A stretch of DNA of 64,000 bases from Phoronis australis (GCA_002633005.1 NMRA01000025.1:131757-195756); one strand, 5' to 3'; shown: positions 35,560-62,746, counted from the first letter of the stretch. Made by a program: numbers and translations. Notes: generated by a model not told the origin, from the sequence alone.

Positions 35560-37145
35560 CTCGATATGCCATGTACATATATAGCTTATAATGCCTTGAT
35601 GCTCAATAAGCCACATAGCTTCTGAAGTCGTGCAGTACTGATATACATACACTATGTGTCAGGACTTACTCCTTTATAAGGATGTCTAGCCCAGGAAACC
35701 ATGCAACTCAAAAAGCTTTGTGACTCTATGAGACAAGATCATGACTCCATATTACCCAATAGATTTGTAGGTCAAAGGGTCAAAAACCCACAGTAGAAGC
35801 TTTGCCAGAATGTCCGATTTGCTTGGTATATTTTTTCTTGTTAGTGTGTATAGTTACACACGTAGATTCATCGCAACAATTCTTAAATTTCTTTTTGTAA
35901 TACTAATTGTGAGGATAAAATTTGCATTCATTCACGTTCTACGTGATTGTTAATAATTTTGTGTCAATAACATCAACGTTTTGTTTTACTGTTTTAAACC
36001 ACCCAGAGATTGGGTGACTCCTGGACTGAGAGCTATTGAGGTGTTGTAAGAGGTTTATACCAAACAAAGTTTCGTGCTAATGAAAATGATATATTATTTT
36101 GTACTTAGTTACGAGAATTTCTGTTTCTTGTTTGACTGTCACACTTTTTTATTCTCATAGCATTGTTTATGTTGCCTGCAAGTTCCTGGAACAATGTTAC
36201 ATTGTTTCTAATGTAAAGTGTTGTGAGTGGAAGACAAAGGTATTCAGACAAAGTACTGTTACCCAATCTTGACATCTTCTTATGTTAACACCAAAAATGA
36301 CTGGTAATAACTATTATGGCAGCAAAAATTTATTTATGGAATGGCTCAGCCGCCTCACTGATCTGTTTAATCACCTTTGTTCTCAGCCTTATGGGAAGGC
36401 TACTTTACAATGAATTCCACTACCATCCAGTGTGAAATTGGTTGTATGTAAATTTCTGATGCTTCATCATTATATCTCTGTCAAGAATTATTATATCTCC
36501 GTCAAGAATTACTACAAAAAAAATCAATGGGTTAATTGGTGTCCAGACAAAACAGTTACTTTAGACTGTACTGGTAATTTTTGTATTTCTGTATTGATTG
36601 CAGTACAGAAGTTGTGCATTATGTACATGTAGGCTGTTAATTTTTCCAAATTCACCAGATAGCACGCAATTTGAAATTTTCATCTAGTGAAGATCAATTA
36701 TAACAAGTTTGAGTTAGGTGACCCTTTGAAGCACTAGAATTACAATTTGTTTGTGATAAATTATGTTTTTGTAAGTTAAACTGGTGTTGATACCAGCTTT
36801 GGGTTTAGTGCTTACATATTTTGAATTTTGTTTTGGAAAATAAATATTCTCTTTTGTTTAAAAATGGTATTCTTTTCTGGGTCTTACCCATGACAGTGTA
36901 GTGACCTAAAATTAGTGAGGACGTAATATATAATTAAAGAACTGCCTGCCTGTCATGATTGTGACTTAAGGTTTTCTGACACAATACATTTGACATGTGA
37001 CATTTGGTAATCTATGGATAATGGTTAGGCTCTGGCTCTGACTATAATCAATGCCATAGTGTAACATATTTTTATTTAGCAGAGCCAAATGAGGTCCAGA
37101 CCTCGTAATGTGGCCTTTTCATTCAACTACAATGACATAATCTAA
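35560..37145. other. Intergenic, no gene recognised
   Basis: Between LSM1 and the first short transposon. A 24-bp phrase around TATATCTCYGTCAAGAATTA is repeated in tandem near 36470-36515. No coding or RNA feature is seen. Confidence 0.35.
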
Positions 37146-37155
37146 AGCACCCTCA

Positions 37156-37317
37156 CAGTGGCGGATTTAGAGGGGGGCCAAGGGGGCCATGGCTCTCCCC
37201 TAAAATTCCCCCAGATTCCATTGGGCAGTTCTGGAGTGGGAATGTCTGACGGTCAAAATCCTGGCTAATACTCTGCCCTGGGCCCCCCCCTAACTCAAAA
37301 TTCTGGATCCGCCCCTG
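37156..37317. mobile_element. Short non-autonomous DNA transposon (MITE), 162 bp, with 5-bp target duplication
   Basis: The left end reads CAGTGGCGGATTTAGA and the right end, in reverse complement, CAGGGGCGGATCCAGA. That is a terminal inverted repeat of 16 bases with three differences. The pentamer CCTCA stands immediately outside both ends (37151-37155 and 37318-37322), as expected for a target-site duplication. The interior is G-rich then C-rich with no coding capacity. Superfamily is undecided: the CAGTG end is hAT-like, but hAT usually gives 8-bp duplications, while 5 bp is typical of Transib. Confidence 0.75.
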
Positions 37318-37329
37318 CCTCAGAATATA

Positions 37330-38500
37330 TACAAACATATTACCCTATACCCACAAGCTGAATCGCCATGTCATCCTTTGGTAGTTCTTTGATTATTTTC
37401 TAGGACTGATCACAGGGGTAATAAACAGAACATGCAGTTTAATTTCTCTGTCTGTAGTCTTCCACCCGTCCCCTTGGTAACAAGCATAGCATACTTATTC
37501 AATAAAAACAGCTACTTAAAACATGAACGTATATACCACATATCAATATTCTGAGCGCTGAACTACAGAATTTTAAATATAGTTTTCTAAGCTTAGATAT
37601 TAAGTGTCAATAAACGGTACCGTGACAAAACCCAACTGTTGATTCAAGCGATGAGCTTTGGGCTGAATAATTAACAAGGTCTTCCCAAGCGCAGAAACCA
37701 CTTCTAAACTGAGTAAGGGACAAGATAATATCAACTTCATAATTATAAGTCGCTCCAATACAAAAAGCACCGATTTAATGTCGTTTTAACAACAGTTAGA
37801 CTAGACCCTTTGATTAAAGCAAATCGTACTCGACCTCAATGGGTCAGTTCAAATTTGGTGCAATGTATTGCTGTATTAGTGTAACACAGGTGTTTATTTC
37901 AGTGGTGTTACACCCAATCCAGTTGCTTTCTCGAGTGTTTCACTGACATAAAACTTGAAATGACTTGTATGTCGTTAGGGTATTGGTAACACCAGTGTAA
38001 TACGAAGTCCGGTGTAATGCTTAACCAGCAGACTAAATTAGGAGAGTTTTCTTTCTTTATTACTGCTGGCCTAAATAACTTTAGAATATTTGTTGCTTGT
38101 TGTCACATTTTTGTTTTCTCTGAATGATAAGTTTGTATTGAGGGAAGATAAGTCCAGGCTGCAGTTTTGAAAAACAATGGTGTTATAGTGACTGAAACCA
38201 CATTATCTCTGAAATTTCAATATTTGGCGCTACTGCCCACTAGCTTGTTAGTTTGGGTTTATACTCTAGTAAGGAAAAATGGCGAAAAATAGAACCTGAG
38301 CTGCTAAAATTGTTGCTGAAACCAGAAGTCCAAAAAGTATCATAATTGGTTCTGGTCTTAGATTGTTTTGACATTGATTTGGTGGTGCGGTAATCTTTTT
38401 GTCCACTTTTCAAAACAGACTCAATCCAAGAGGATCGAGCTAGGAGAGGTGAGTGCCTCAAAAGGCTCAGTATGACCAGAACAACCACGGGTTGCTTTGT
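37330..38500. other. Intergenic, no gene recognised
   Basis: AT-rich sequence between the two MITE-like elements, without exon or RNA signal. Confidence 0.35.
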
Positions 38501-38503
38501 TCA

Positions 38504-38829
38504 CACTGTGGCGGATTTAGGGGGTGGCGGCAAGAGGGCCACGGCCACCCTAAAATTCTACCAGATACCATTTGGGAGTTCGGGTGCGAATTGATGACTA
38601 GCACATGCGCGCAACCAGGGGGCTCGGGGGTGGATACTAAACAACGCATAGGCCCTGAACAAACCTTGTTTACCGTTTTTTTTTTAGTAATCAGATCCGC
38701 AAGCCCAAAAAATCGAGACCCCTGCATCCCCACACATTAGGCTGGGCACGCGCATCTGCCGCTTGGTTATCCTGCCGGTGCCCTTGCTGGCCTCCCCCCC
38801 ACTCAAAATCCTGCATCCGCCGCCCAGTG
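38504..38829. mobile_element. Second, larger relative of the CAGTGGCGG-type MITE
   Basis: The left end carries CACTGTGGCGGATTTAGG and the right end, in reverse complement, CACTGGGCGGCGGATGCAG. The body contains G-rich and C-rich tracts like the 162-bp copy upstream, with about 160 extra bases in the middle. The ends are more decayed and I could not find a clean target-site duplication. Confidence 0.55.
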
Positions 38830-38839
38830 AGAGCTGGTT

Positions 38840-39287
38840 CACTCCCTAACTATAGGTGAGTAAAGTGGTACATCTACCGTACGTGACAAAACTGCCTTTC
38901 ATGTCGATCGATCAACACTTTTAATTCAAGAAAGTTTTCTGAACACTTTTTGATGACCGATAAATAACATCTGTGTGTCTCCCGTCCTGAAATATCATCA
39001 TTCACTTAAATCACGATCAAAGGAACATATACACTAAATAATAAAAAGTCTAACTGTCGCCTTGTGTTTTTCCAGCAAGACAGCGTCCTAAGAGTAGTTG
39101 CATACTTTTTGATATATTTTAACCAAAAAATTGTTTTTATTTAGTGGAATTAATTTTGATAGGCCTAAGTGTTTTTCCTCGAAGTCACTGATGCTGGAGC
39201 AAGAGACCCGCGGATTTCCAATCACTCCCACTCACTCACGAGCGCCATGGTTTGAGAAAATGAGGAACCATTTATTGATCGAGGAGC
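38840..39287. other. Upstream region of the V-ATPase subunit B gene
   Basis: No gene is seen. The proximal promoter and transcription start of the V-ATPase gene should lie towards the right end of this stretch. Confidence 0.35.
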
Positions 39288-39288
39288 G

Positions 39289-39314
39289 TGACGTCACTGT
39301 GTGGGTCACATGAC
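39289..39314 (+). promoter_or_regulatory. CRE and CLEAR/M-box-like sites just upstream of the V-ATPase B start codon
   Basis: A perfect TGACGTCA (CREB/ATF type) lies at 39289-39296 and GTCACATGAC at 39305-39314, 9 bases before the ATG. The second differs by one base from the GTCACGTGAC CLEAR site used by TFEB/TFE3/MITF, and TCACATGA is a known M-box form. Many vertebrate V-ATPase genes are TFEB targets, so the match is sensible. If transcription starts upstream, the sites lie in the 5' UTR. Confidence 0.5.
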
Positions 39315-39323
39315 ACGGGCAAG

Positions 39324-54133
<14,810 letters not shown>

Positions 54134-55110
54134 ACAGCACGAGACAGGACTGTGTATTGTAGGAAGAGAGGACTGTTCACTTTGTTCTATCGATATCAAG
54201 GTTCTACTGTTGTCTCTGAGATGGAACTAATTTCTCTTTAATACCTTCACTTGAATTCGAAACATCTTTTGACTTCTAACTTTTTCGTCTTCTGAAGAAC
54301 CAGTGTGAATGTTGGGCAAAACTGTATTTGGAGAAAACAATAGTCACCTGAAGGTGCCATCTACTGCTCATACAGTTCTAGGGGTTGGATGCTTGTGTCG
54401 TATGTTGAAAAATGAAGTTATATATGTATACAGAAATGATAAACAGATTAAAACGTCAAGAGCGTGATTGATGATTTTGTATTTATTTCACTTATGGTGT
54501 TGGAACAGGACATTGCTGTTTAATGTTGCCCCAGCAAATGAGTGGCGGTGTCATTACATAGCATCTAGTTCTAGTTGTGATGAGCTGAGGAGCTTATCTC
54601 TTACTTCCTAGCGTAGGATTGTATTGTTAAAATTGTCTATGTACAGTTGCAATCGAACACGGCTCATTGCTGCTAATTACATGAGAACGTATTGTAGAGA
54701 TAAAAATACACATGGATCCAGGCTGTTAAAAAAGGGAGCTAGTGATGCGGGCACACCTTAGCCCCAAACACTCCTTGGACTAGTTTTGGACAAAGATCCT
54801 GTATAACATAGTGTTTAATATTAGGAGTCGTAACAATACATTCCTGGAGTCGATAATTTCATTACTTGAGCCCCAGTCAGTATAACCCCAGCTCTGTGGC
54901 TATATACAGCGCAGAATTCTGAATTCTCTGGTGTGTACTGCACTTATGAAGTAGCTCGCTGTAGACTGTATTAATAGGGTGACACTGTTTCCTGTGCTGT
55001 TCTTAGTGGCATGAATGGTACAGCTGAATGGATTATTCTATTCAACCTCTTTGATTTGCTCAGGAAAATGAAAAATCAACATCACTGTAAAGATGAGCCC
55101 ATAGGTGCTA

Positions 55111-55116
55111 AATAAA
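55111..55116 (+). terminator. Polyadenylation signal candidate for V-ATPase B
   Basis: AATAAA about 980 bases after the V-ATPase stop, in 3'-UTR-like sequence. It lies about 640 bases from the stop of the convergent phosphoesterase gene. Confidence 0.45.
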
Positions 55117-55382
55117 ATTTAGTTTATGTGATTAGATGTTAACAGGGTTTGTGGTACGTGCAGACTGAAAACTCATTGAATCATGTGGTACTGATTACTG
55201 GTCAGTTGTCCCTTTCGGTTTCCTTATTTGTGTTTGCTAGTGTAATTAGAAAACAAAGTCTAATATATGTTCAATACCTTATGTTTTGTATTACTTTCTT
55301 CATAATTATTGCATTTAGATTATCTGTGGTGCTGTTGCATGATTTTTCAGATTTTTAAGACATGAGCCATTAACAAAATAAT

Positions 55383-55388
55383 TTTATT
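55383..55388 (-). terminator. Polyadenylation signal candidate for the phosphoesterase gene
   Basis: TTTATT on the plus strand, that is AATAAA on the minus strand, about 365 bases after the phosphoesterase stop. The two convergent genes would then end about 270 bases apart. Confidence 0.45.
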
Positions 55389-55752
55389 ATTGAAAAAATG
55401 CTTTTCACAACAAATATTCGGTTTTAAAGTGGTTACAAACCCAAGTTCTGCCTGAGAAGCCAACTCCCGCGACTTGATGAGGAGTCAGTTATGGGCTTGC
55501 AAAGAAGTGACATTTCGTTGTTTCTGGCGACCATAAAATAACATGCTGTGACAAGCCAACTTTTAGAACTTGATCTCTACTAGTAACGAACTGTCAGTTC
55601 TTTCCAAGCATGGCCCGAATGGGAACACATTGGGTCTTCTCTCAGTTGGGACCTTTTTGGAGGAAATCTAATGCTCTGTGCCCGCAGTTTCAGATGAAAA
55701 TAGATTGCAGGGAAACGAACTTCTGACGAATGGTTTTCGAAAGAATGGACAT

Positions 55753-58723
55753 TCAGTTGGGCCAAACCTGTTTAGGACCATCCCACTCACTCACTCCCCA
55801 CACAAACCCCTGTTGGCGCTCCTTGCGCGTGCCCAAACAATGTGACACGTACCGCACACCATCTATCACGCGGTCACGATTTCTGTGTTGGTGTCCGTAC
55901 ACATGAATTGTTGATCCAATTTGTCTGATTTGTCTGTCCAAAATCTTACAGCCCGCGTAGCGAGTGAAGTTAAACACAACAGGAGCGAACTGCGCTGCAG
56001 GGGCGATTAATGGACCATGCAGTCTCATGCGTGTGCGCTCTTCTGTTGCCAGTCTTTGTTCCTCAATATTAGAGGGAATAAGGTCTTGTCTTGGAACAAA
56101 ATGGCTGAACGAGATGACAGGAGCATCATAAGTTTGATATATTGCATTCTGATTTTGAACAGCGAAGTATTGTGATTTAGAGATTCCATGTAACTGAGGC
56201 CATTTGCAGAGTTGGTTATCCATCCACATCATCTGATTGTCTTCTCCATTCGCGTGTTTACTTCCGGGATGAAACAATGAATCCTCTCGATCTTCTTCCG
56301 GAGTAGCGTACCAAGACATCAGAGGAACGACCCAGACGTGTTCCGTGGCGGTGAGCTGGACCTTTTCAGGCCTGGTTCCGACATTGATTGAGTCACAGAC
56401 CTGGAGAATGTGATGGAACTTATCGATGGATGTCACGTGGTAATCTCGTTGTTTTATCCAAAGGTCGTGGTTTCCTGAAATTTAGTTAATTAAAGTGTAA
56501 TTCGAAACTAAATGATCAGGCATTTGCATGAACGTGCTGTATTCAAAGTGTGCTGCAGTCAGGACTCACAATGCCAGATGGTGATGATGGGCGAATTCAG
56601 GAAAGAAGGTCTAATAACGGACATGATGCTTATGTAGCAACAGTGGGCTAGTTGGGATTACAAACACCCTGATCGCCGTCTGGATTTGCGCCTGGACCAT
56701 CTCCTGAGTTGAGCATGTGGAATTTCGGCAGCGGGGCCTGGCAACCCGTTCGAATTGTGAGGAACTTAAAACTAGTGACTCAGTTCGACTGTTTGAGTTG
56801 TAAAATCGTCGAAAGACCAAGCGACCCGGTGAAGTTCTGGTGAACAGAGTGTGCCCAAACCGTATCAAATTGCTTCTGTAGCCTATCACCTGACACGGTA
56901 ATTTTTTCTACAAAGCAACAAAAACGACGTTGTGAAATGGCCAAATGTCATTTTCCCACTTTCTCTCATGATAACAAAACATCAGTGTAAAACGCCTGCG
57001 TGGTTTGCTTTCTTGCGTCGAATCCATTCGTAAGAGTCTGTGCCGGCATCAAAGTAAAGCAAATTGACATAGTGAGACTTCAGCAATTTTAATTGACCTA
57101 AAAGGTTCAAGTACTCCGGCCCAATCCGATGAAGCCACCCGGGTAAACAATCCGTGTGGTTGAGGAAAGGTCACTCAATTTTGCAATTCCCGGCTGCAAC
57201 CCTACGCTACCCAGTGGGCCATGGGCACTTTTTCACCAAAACACCCAAGGCTCACAATAAAAAATCCAACGGTATGCCGGGCCCTGCGTCGACGATTGGC
57301 CGCCAATCAATCGTTGACGCATGGCATCGGGCGAAAAATATTGGCAGACTTCCAGCGACTACCGGTCTATTGAAATCCACTGCCACCGGGGCATTCCGGC
57401 TCTGGTATGCAAAATGGCCAGCGTTCATAATTTCATAATGCATTACTGATATGTTGACGTCACCTTTTGATCCGACGGCACAAGCCAGCAGGTCAATTAC
57501 CCCCAACCCTGCCGGGTCACTGCACACTCGCTCCACTCAGTTTATCAATTGTGCCATTCATGATAGTGTAGGCTTATTTCCTTTTCCTGGAAATCAGTGC
57601 ACACAAAACAAATATTTATGATCGACGTATGCGCACTACTCAGAGAATCCATCCCTAGAAACCTACGTAGTAAAGTGCGATAGCGGACGAGGAGTTTGTG
57701 ATAACGCCGCATTACCTGGTACAAAAAACACTCTCCAGAATTTGTCCGTCAAGTGCGCCAGAGTCTGTTCCAGCAAGGATAGGTTGTCGGTGACGTCACC
57801 AGCCACCAGCAATACATCATCTGGAAACAAAATCACGTGTACAATCTTCAGTCACAGCAATAATAAAAAACGTGTATGTGTTCGTGTTGGAGTTGGTTAG
57901 AATGCTGCCAAGCAATTTATTGTGTTTTTATCGTAAAGTAATTATGCCGGGTATCCAGCGTTTACAGTCTATGGCCACTTTGGACTTGTAAGAGATGATT
58001 TTGATATTGACATAAACTCCGGCCTCTGAGATTTAAACATACCTAAGGACCGAAAAATTCATCAAAAGGATACCAAACTCGGTTTTGGCCAATTAGCAGA
58101 TACTAAAAACGACTCTCCCATTCTCTGAAACAAAACAATGCTCTGTAACGCCCGACAACCCTAAAAAATTAGAGGAAAATTGAAAGCTCCTTTCGAAGTC
58201 TACCAAACGGCTAAACGTGACCAACGCTTTTAGTGAATTACTCGGAAACTGTGGGAAACACCACCCACCAAGGACCATAATGTCCAATCTGTAACATAGG
58301 GAGTGCGAGTTTTTAATTGATTCCTGCATTTAACTTGGAAGATTGACGCCAATGACGTCCATTAGCAAATGACGAGGATTGGTGAAAATCATCAAATCAG
58401 GATTTAGTATATCTCTTAAAACAATTTGTTACTGCAAAAAATATCATAGGCTAGTTGTTGACGCTTTTGACTTTGTTCTATTACTGAAAATCAAAGTTAT
58501 TCCTAACACCAGACCATGAAGATATCAGCGTGGTAATCTTTTCCTTGTGACGAGAATTAGTCGCAGAAACATTCAGTAAATAAAAAACTACCAAAATTAT
58601 CCAAAAATGTAAAACGAGCTTACCTGCGTAAAAATCATCCGACCAGGCAGATACAAAATCCAAATTGTCCCTGTGATCCACGTGAAGGTCAGAAATAGCG
58701 TAGATTTTTCTCTCTATGTCCAT
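55753..58723 (-). CDS. Calcineurin-like metallophosphoesterase, plant/alga-type family (three exons, about 308 aa)
   Basis: Exons on the minus strand: 58723-58624, 57820-57716 and 56474-55753; GT-AG junctions and phases agree. All five metal-site blocks of the calcineurin-like fold are present: SDLHVD (D12, H14), AGDVTDN (D42), PGNHD (N70, H71), SFSHF (H193) and YGHQH (H263, H265). A dinuclear-metal phosphoesterase activity is therefore likely; the substrate is unknown. The order of blocks and phrases such as VISFSH..PRQ, and GVRY before a final RKER, resemble the single-domain plant and algal proteins I know. There is no signal peptide or membrane segment, so it is probably cytosolic. The ATG at 58723 gives the first metal motif at residue 12. 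The frame stays open upstream to a possible acceptor at about 58752, so an extra 5' exon cannot be excluded. The gene is convergent with V-ATPase B. Confidence 0.88.
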
Positions 58724-58759
58724 ACCGGTCACTTTAGCGGCAGGTTGTTGTCTGAAGGA

Positions 58760-59530
58760 AGTTTTTCAAAACGTTTCCTCATGAATTGGCCAGTGACGTA
58801 CGTGACGATTCGATGAATACAGGGTGTACGAAAACAGCCAGACAGGCATATGAAAACAAAAAAATAAGAAATTTGTGTGTTTATCGAATTTCTGTCTCTT
58901 TTTAGTATGTCAATAATTCAATTTCATAAAGGTACTCTTGATTACATATTTGAAATAATTTGAATGTAAAAAATAACAGCAAATATGACCCACGCCAGCG
59001 AATCGGTAGAGGAAGTACAACTGCGTCAATTTTTGTGCACCCTTTTGGCTGCAAATAATTTCGTCGCACTTAGCGCAACTTTATCTGAACGTAAGCTGAC
59101 CTGTTGTTCTGTATTTAAATGGACGCTATCTAAGGTTTATGTTTTCCTTGTTTAGACGTGTAGGCCTTATTGATCGCTCCCTGGATCGAGTTTTTTAAAC
59201 TTGAAAAAAAACAGTCTTAAGTTCAGTGGTTTTTTATTCAACGAATATAAACTCAGCAACAAGTGGTTTTCAAAAATAACATTTTTACACTTTAAAAAGT
59301 GTAAAAATGTGGATTAACCTTTGACCTTAGTCCTGTTTTTATATTTGTCTTCCCCGAATGCAGTTGCTTGGTACGGTAAAGTCGCGCGATTTTCGGACGG
59401 CCCGCCTTTTTGGGGCAAGAATAAATATTTGCAAAATGAGTTTTTTATAGTCCACGAAATTCGTACAATGTCCAAAAACTGTTTTTCAATTATCCTTGAA
59501 TTTCGGACAATATCATAAACATCGGATTTC
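58760..59530. other. Upstream region of the phosphoesterase gene
   Basis: Probably contains the promoter of the minus-strand phosphoesterase gene. No exon is recognised. A perfect palindrome lies at 59279-59310 (separate entry). Confidence 0.35.
59279..59310. repeat. Perfect 15-bp-arm palindrome
   Basis: ACATTTTTACACTTT, two A, then the exact complement AAAGTGTAAAAATGT. The 32-base unit could form a cruciform or hairpin. At its right edge starts a block of about 27 bases (GTGGATTAACCTTTGACC...) that recurs at 63170-63196. Confidence 0.9.
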
Positions 59531-59534
59531 TGTA

Positions 59535-60387
59535 CAGCGACTTTCGAACAACGCTAATTTCGGATTGACGCAACTCTCGTGTCACTAAAGCGTTCAATGG
59601 ACGATTAACACTCTATAAGGCTTGAATCCGAGACTCGGTATAACGGGATCTGTAATTTTTACCTAGTCTTGACGATGTCACGGCCGTTACTCGATTGTCT
59701 TCCATTTAGCTTGTGTTTGGCGCTTTTCTATGAAAAGAATCACAGAGTCCCGCATGACGAATTTTTTTTTTATGAAAATAGAAATGGGAAGTACACCAAA
59801 GGCTGCAACTTTTCGTTTTAGCGTGACATGTGCTCGGGTTTAATTAGACCGTGCTGTTCGACTTCCGATTGTGACATTGAGCTTGCACGCCTGACATCAA
59901 CTTGCGTGTTTACGAAACTTTTTATTTTTGAAACGTCCTAGCCTTTTCAAATGCCCTTGTCAGTGGNCAGCGACTTTCGAACAACGCTAATTTCGGATTG
60001 ACGCAACTCTCGTGTCACTAAAGCGTTCAATGGACGATTCGGCTTGAATCCGAGACTCGGTATAACGGGATCTGTAATTTTTACCTAGTCTTGACGATGT
60101 CACGGCCGTTACTCGATTGTCTTCCATTTAGCTTGTGTTTGGCGCTTTTCTATGAATAGAATCACAGAGTCCCGCATGACGAATTTTTTTTTATGAAAAT
60201 AGAAATGGGAAGTACACCAAAGGCTGCAACTTTTCGTTTTAGCGTGACATGTGCTCGGGTTTAATTAGACCGTGCTGTTCGACTTCCGATTGTGACATTG
60301 AGCTTGCACGCCTGACATCAACTTGCGTGTTTACGAAACTTTTTATTTTTGAAACGTCCTAGCCTTTTCAAATGCCCTTGTCAGTGG
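59535..60387 (+). repeat. Near-identical direct repeat around a single N (probable assembly duplication)
   Basis: 59535-59966 and 59968-60387 are the same sequence apart from an 11-base deletion in the second copy, one base in a poly-T run and about one substitution. The first copy ends and the second begins exactly at the lone N at 59967. Two unmerged haplotype ends are the simplest explanation; a recent true tandem duplication is the alternative. No gene is recognised within. Confidence 0.93.
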
Positions 60388-62746
60388 CTAAAATCTCCTG
60401 ACGACTTTGTCCGGATTTTATCCTTTACGCGATGAGAAATATTTTTTCCGGGCCCCCATACACAATACAGCCAAGTCTGCCCGTCGGATATCGCGCGTTC
60501 AAGGACACTGGGACCCTGTGGCACTCCCTGTCTGCGGCGACTAAGAAAATCCTCCACCAATTTCGAAAAATGACAAGTCAGTTGAATCAGATTTGGTAGT
60601 CGTTGCTTCTTGTGGTCATAGGAGTAGGCTGTTAACAAGAACACAGGACCTGCATTCCATGCAACTGGCCTGGAACCTTAGTGATAGGTGTTTCCGACCC
60701 GGAGTTCTGTACCTACTTTCCACAGGAACTTGTCTTCTTGTCCATGTCACCGCCTTCAGTTGATAGTTTTGAGACAAAAAACACGTCATCTTAAACTACA
60801 GACCAGATAGTTTTAGCAGCATTTCAGGTGTAATTGTGTTTGATTCGAAAGAGATGACTGTCACATTGCTAATTATTACTGTTCTATTTTTATCCGAAAT
60901 ACTATATCTGAACCAGTGAGACAACTGAAAACACGAAATACCAGTTTTAACATATACTCAGAATCGCATTATTATTTATACAGATGTTAAACAAAGCATT
61001 GCACAACGTCATTGGAAAAAATTCAAAACCTACAGATCAAATCAGGACTCAGGAAAGTCCAACGTTGAATAAATGACAGTAAAATCAAATACCGCTTGTA
61101 GTTCCAACAACTAAGCTTGTATAAAAAAACAATCTCCGTTTCTTCATAACTTTTTATACTAGTGGCGAGCAACTAATGAGACACAATTTGAACCAAAGTT
61201 TCAGGAACTGAATACATTGTAAAACTTTAACATTCATCACAGCTAGGTAATTGCAAACAAGGATAAAATTAACATGGATGCAGAATAAAGGTATCTGTAT
61301 TTCATTTATTTAATTAGAAGTATAGTGGTGTAGAACAGAACACGACAAATTGATGACTAGAATAGGAACGATGATGTACACACACTGTTAGATGCACATG
61401 TATTTTAGCACAGTCATTGGATGTTCAGTAGACCCAATTTTCAACTGAAAATGTCATTAATCTTTGGCCAAATGAATATTAGAATTAGTTTTGAATTTTC
61501 ACTTGCTTTCTTAAAGAAGCACATTCATTCACTGGGTGTTGCTGCAGTTATAAGAATATTTCCAATCACACGCAGTTAACAACGCCAATATTTCTTTTTA
61601 AAGTATAAATGCTTAAACATTATACAAAAAATAGTCTGCCTCAAAAATGAACGAAATTCTGTTCGCCTTCGTGAGGTGAATGCACTATTAAGCTGTCAAC
61701 TTCTGCTCAATTAGACTAAAGTTTGACTTAGGCTAGAAAGCAAGTACAATGTTATTTTTATTCATACTCCCTGTAAAACAATACAGTAAATGTCGGGTAA
61801 ACTGATGAATTGATTAAATGTCCTTAATGTTTACTGTAGAAAAACAAAGCAACTTAAGCAAAACAACAGATGGCTAAATGGGCTACACAGTGACTGCAAT
61901 CAGAATTTATCATTCGAAATCAGAGATCAGAGTGATGAGTAACAGCAGTGTTCAATCTGTTATAGTGTGTTAACTTATAGTGTTAGTAGAATGAGTGCAT
62001 ACACACCGTACACACATGTCAGAGTGACTGCACAGCAAGATAATTGTACAAGAAATACAATTGTGCAGTACACTTCAAGTGTTTGCGTCATGTAAACGGG
62101 AATAGATAGAATGTGTCAAGACCTCGCTTTCATTCTGCGACACTTTATTGAATCGAAATCACTTGTGCCCTGACATACAGAAATCATCTACCACTGTTTC
62201 TGCAACATATGTTAATGGTCATCCTGTCGCTTGCAAGCAATGCTTCTTCGAATGGGCAAACAAAGCAAGTTGATAGAAACAAATCTGAAATCTTTGCTGA
62301 GCTAACATAAAAGTAAATCCAAAGTGAACAGTTATTTAATTAAGAGACAACTTAGTAAACTAAGAGATAACAAGACTAATTTGAAAACCATGTCATTCCT
62401 GGCACCAACACAGGGTCTGACTGAGTGATTTTTGAGCGATGACAGGCAGACCAGTAGACCAAAACAAACCCAAACAAATCAACAATTATGACAAAATTAT
62501 AATATTGTGGTAAAAATGCACAAGTTTTATGAAAATGCAGAAGAATTTGACCTATATATGACTTTACGTCCGAACCGAGGAACTTATTTTTGCGCTTGAA
62601 TAATCTGAGTTGTTCACGTTTCATATAGAGTGGAGTATTCTTCTTTTTCTTCAATAACAAGATTTTTAATTGTCGCCTGTGAATTATTATTTTTGTTCTC
62701 ATAAAGTGTTTAGCAATTAGAATTTTGACCTTTCCATTCAGGGAAT
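60388..62746. other. Intergenic or UTR-like, no gene recognised
   Basis: A minus-strand frame at 60381-60644 is less AT-rich than its neighbours but has no domain I recognise and no clear splice sites. The rest is AT-rich. Parts near 61000-62700 could be 3' UTR of a minus-strand gene to the right. Confidence 0.3.

Noticed and set aside
60381-60644. Minus-strand frame containing GVPQG, reminiscent of LINE reverse transcriptase
   Set aside because: The following residues do not continue the RT motif (no LGPLLF, no YxDD), so the match is fortuitous.
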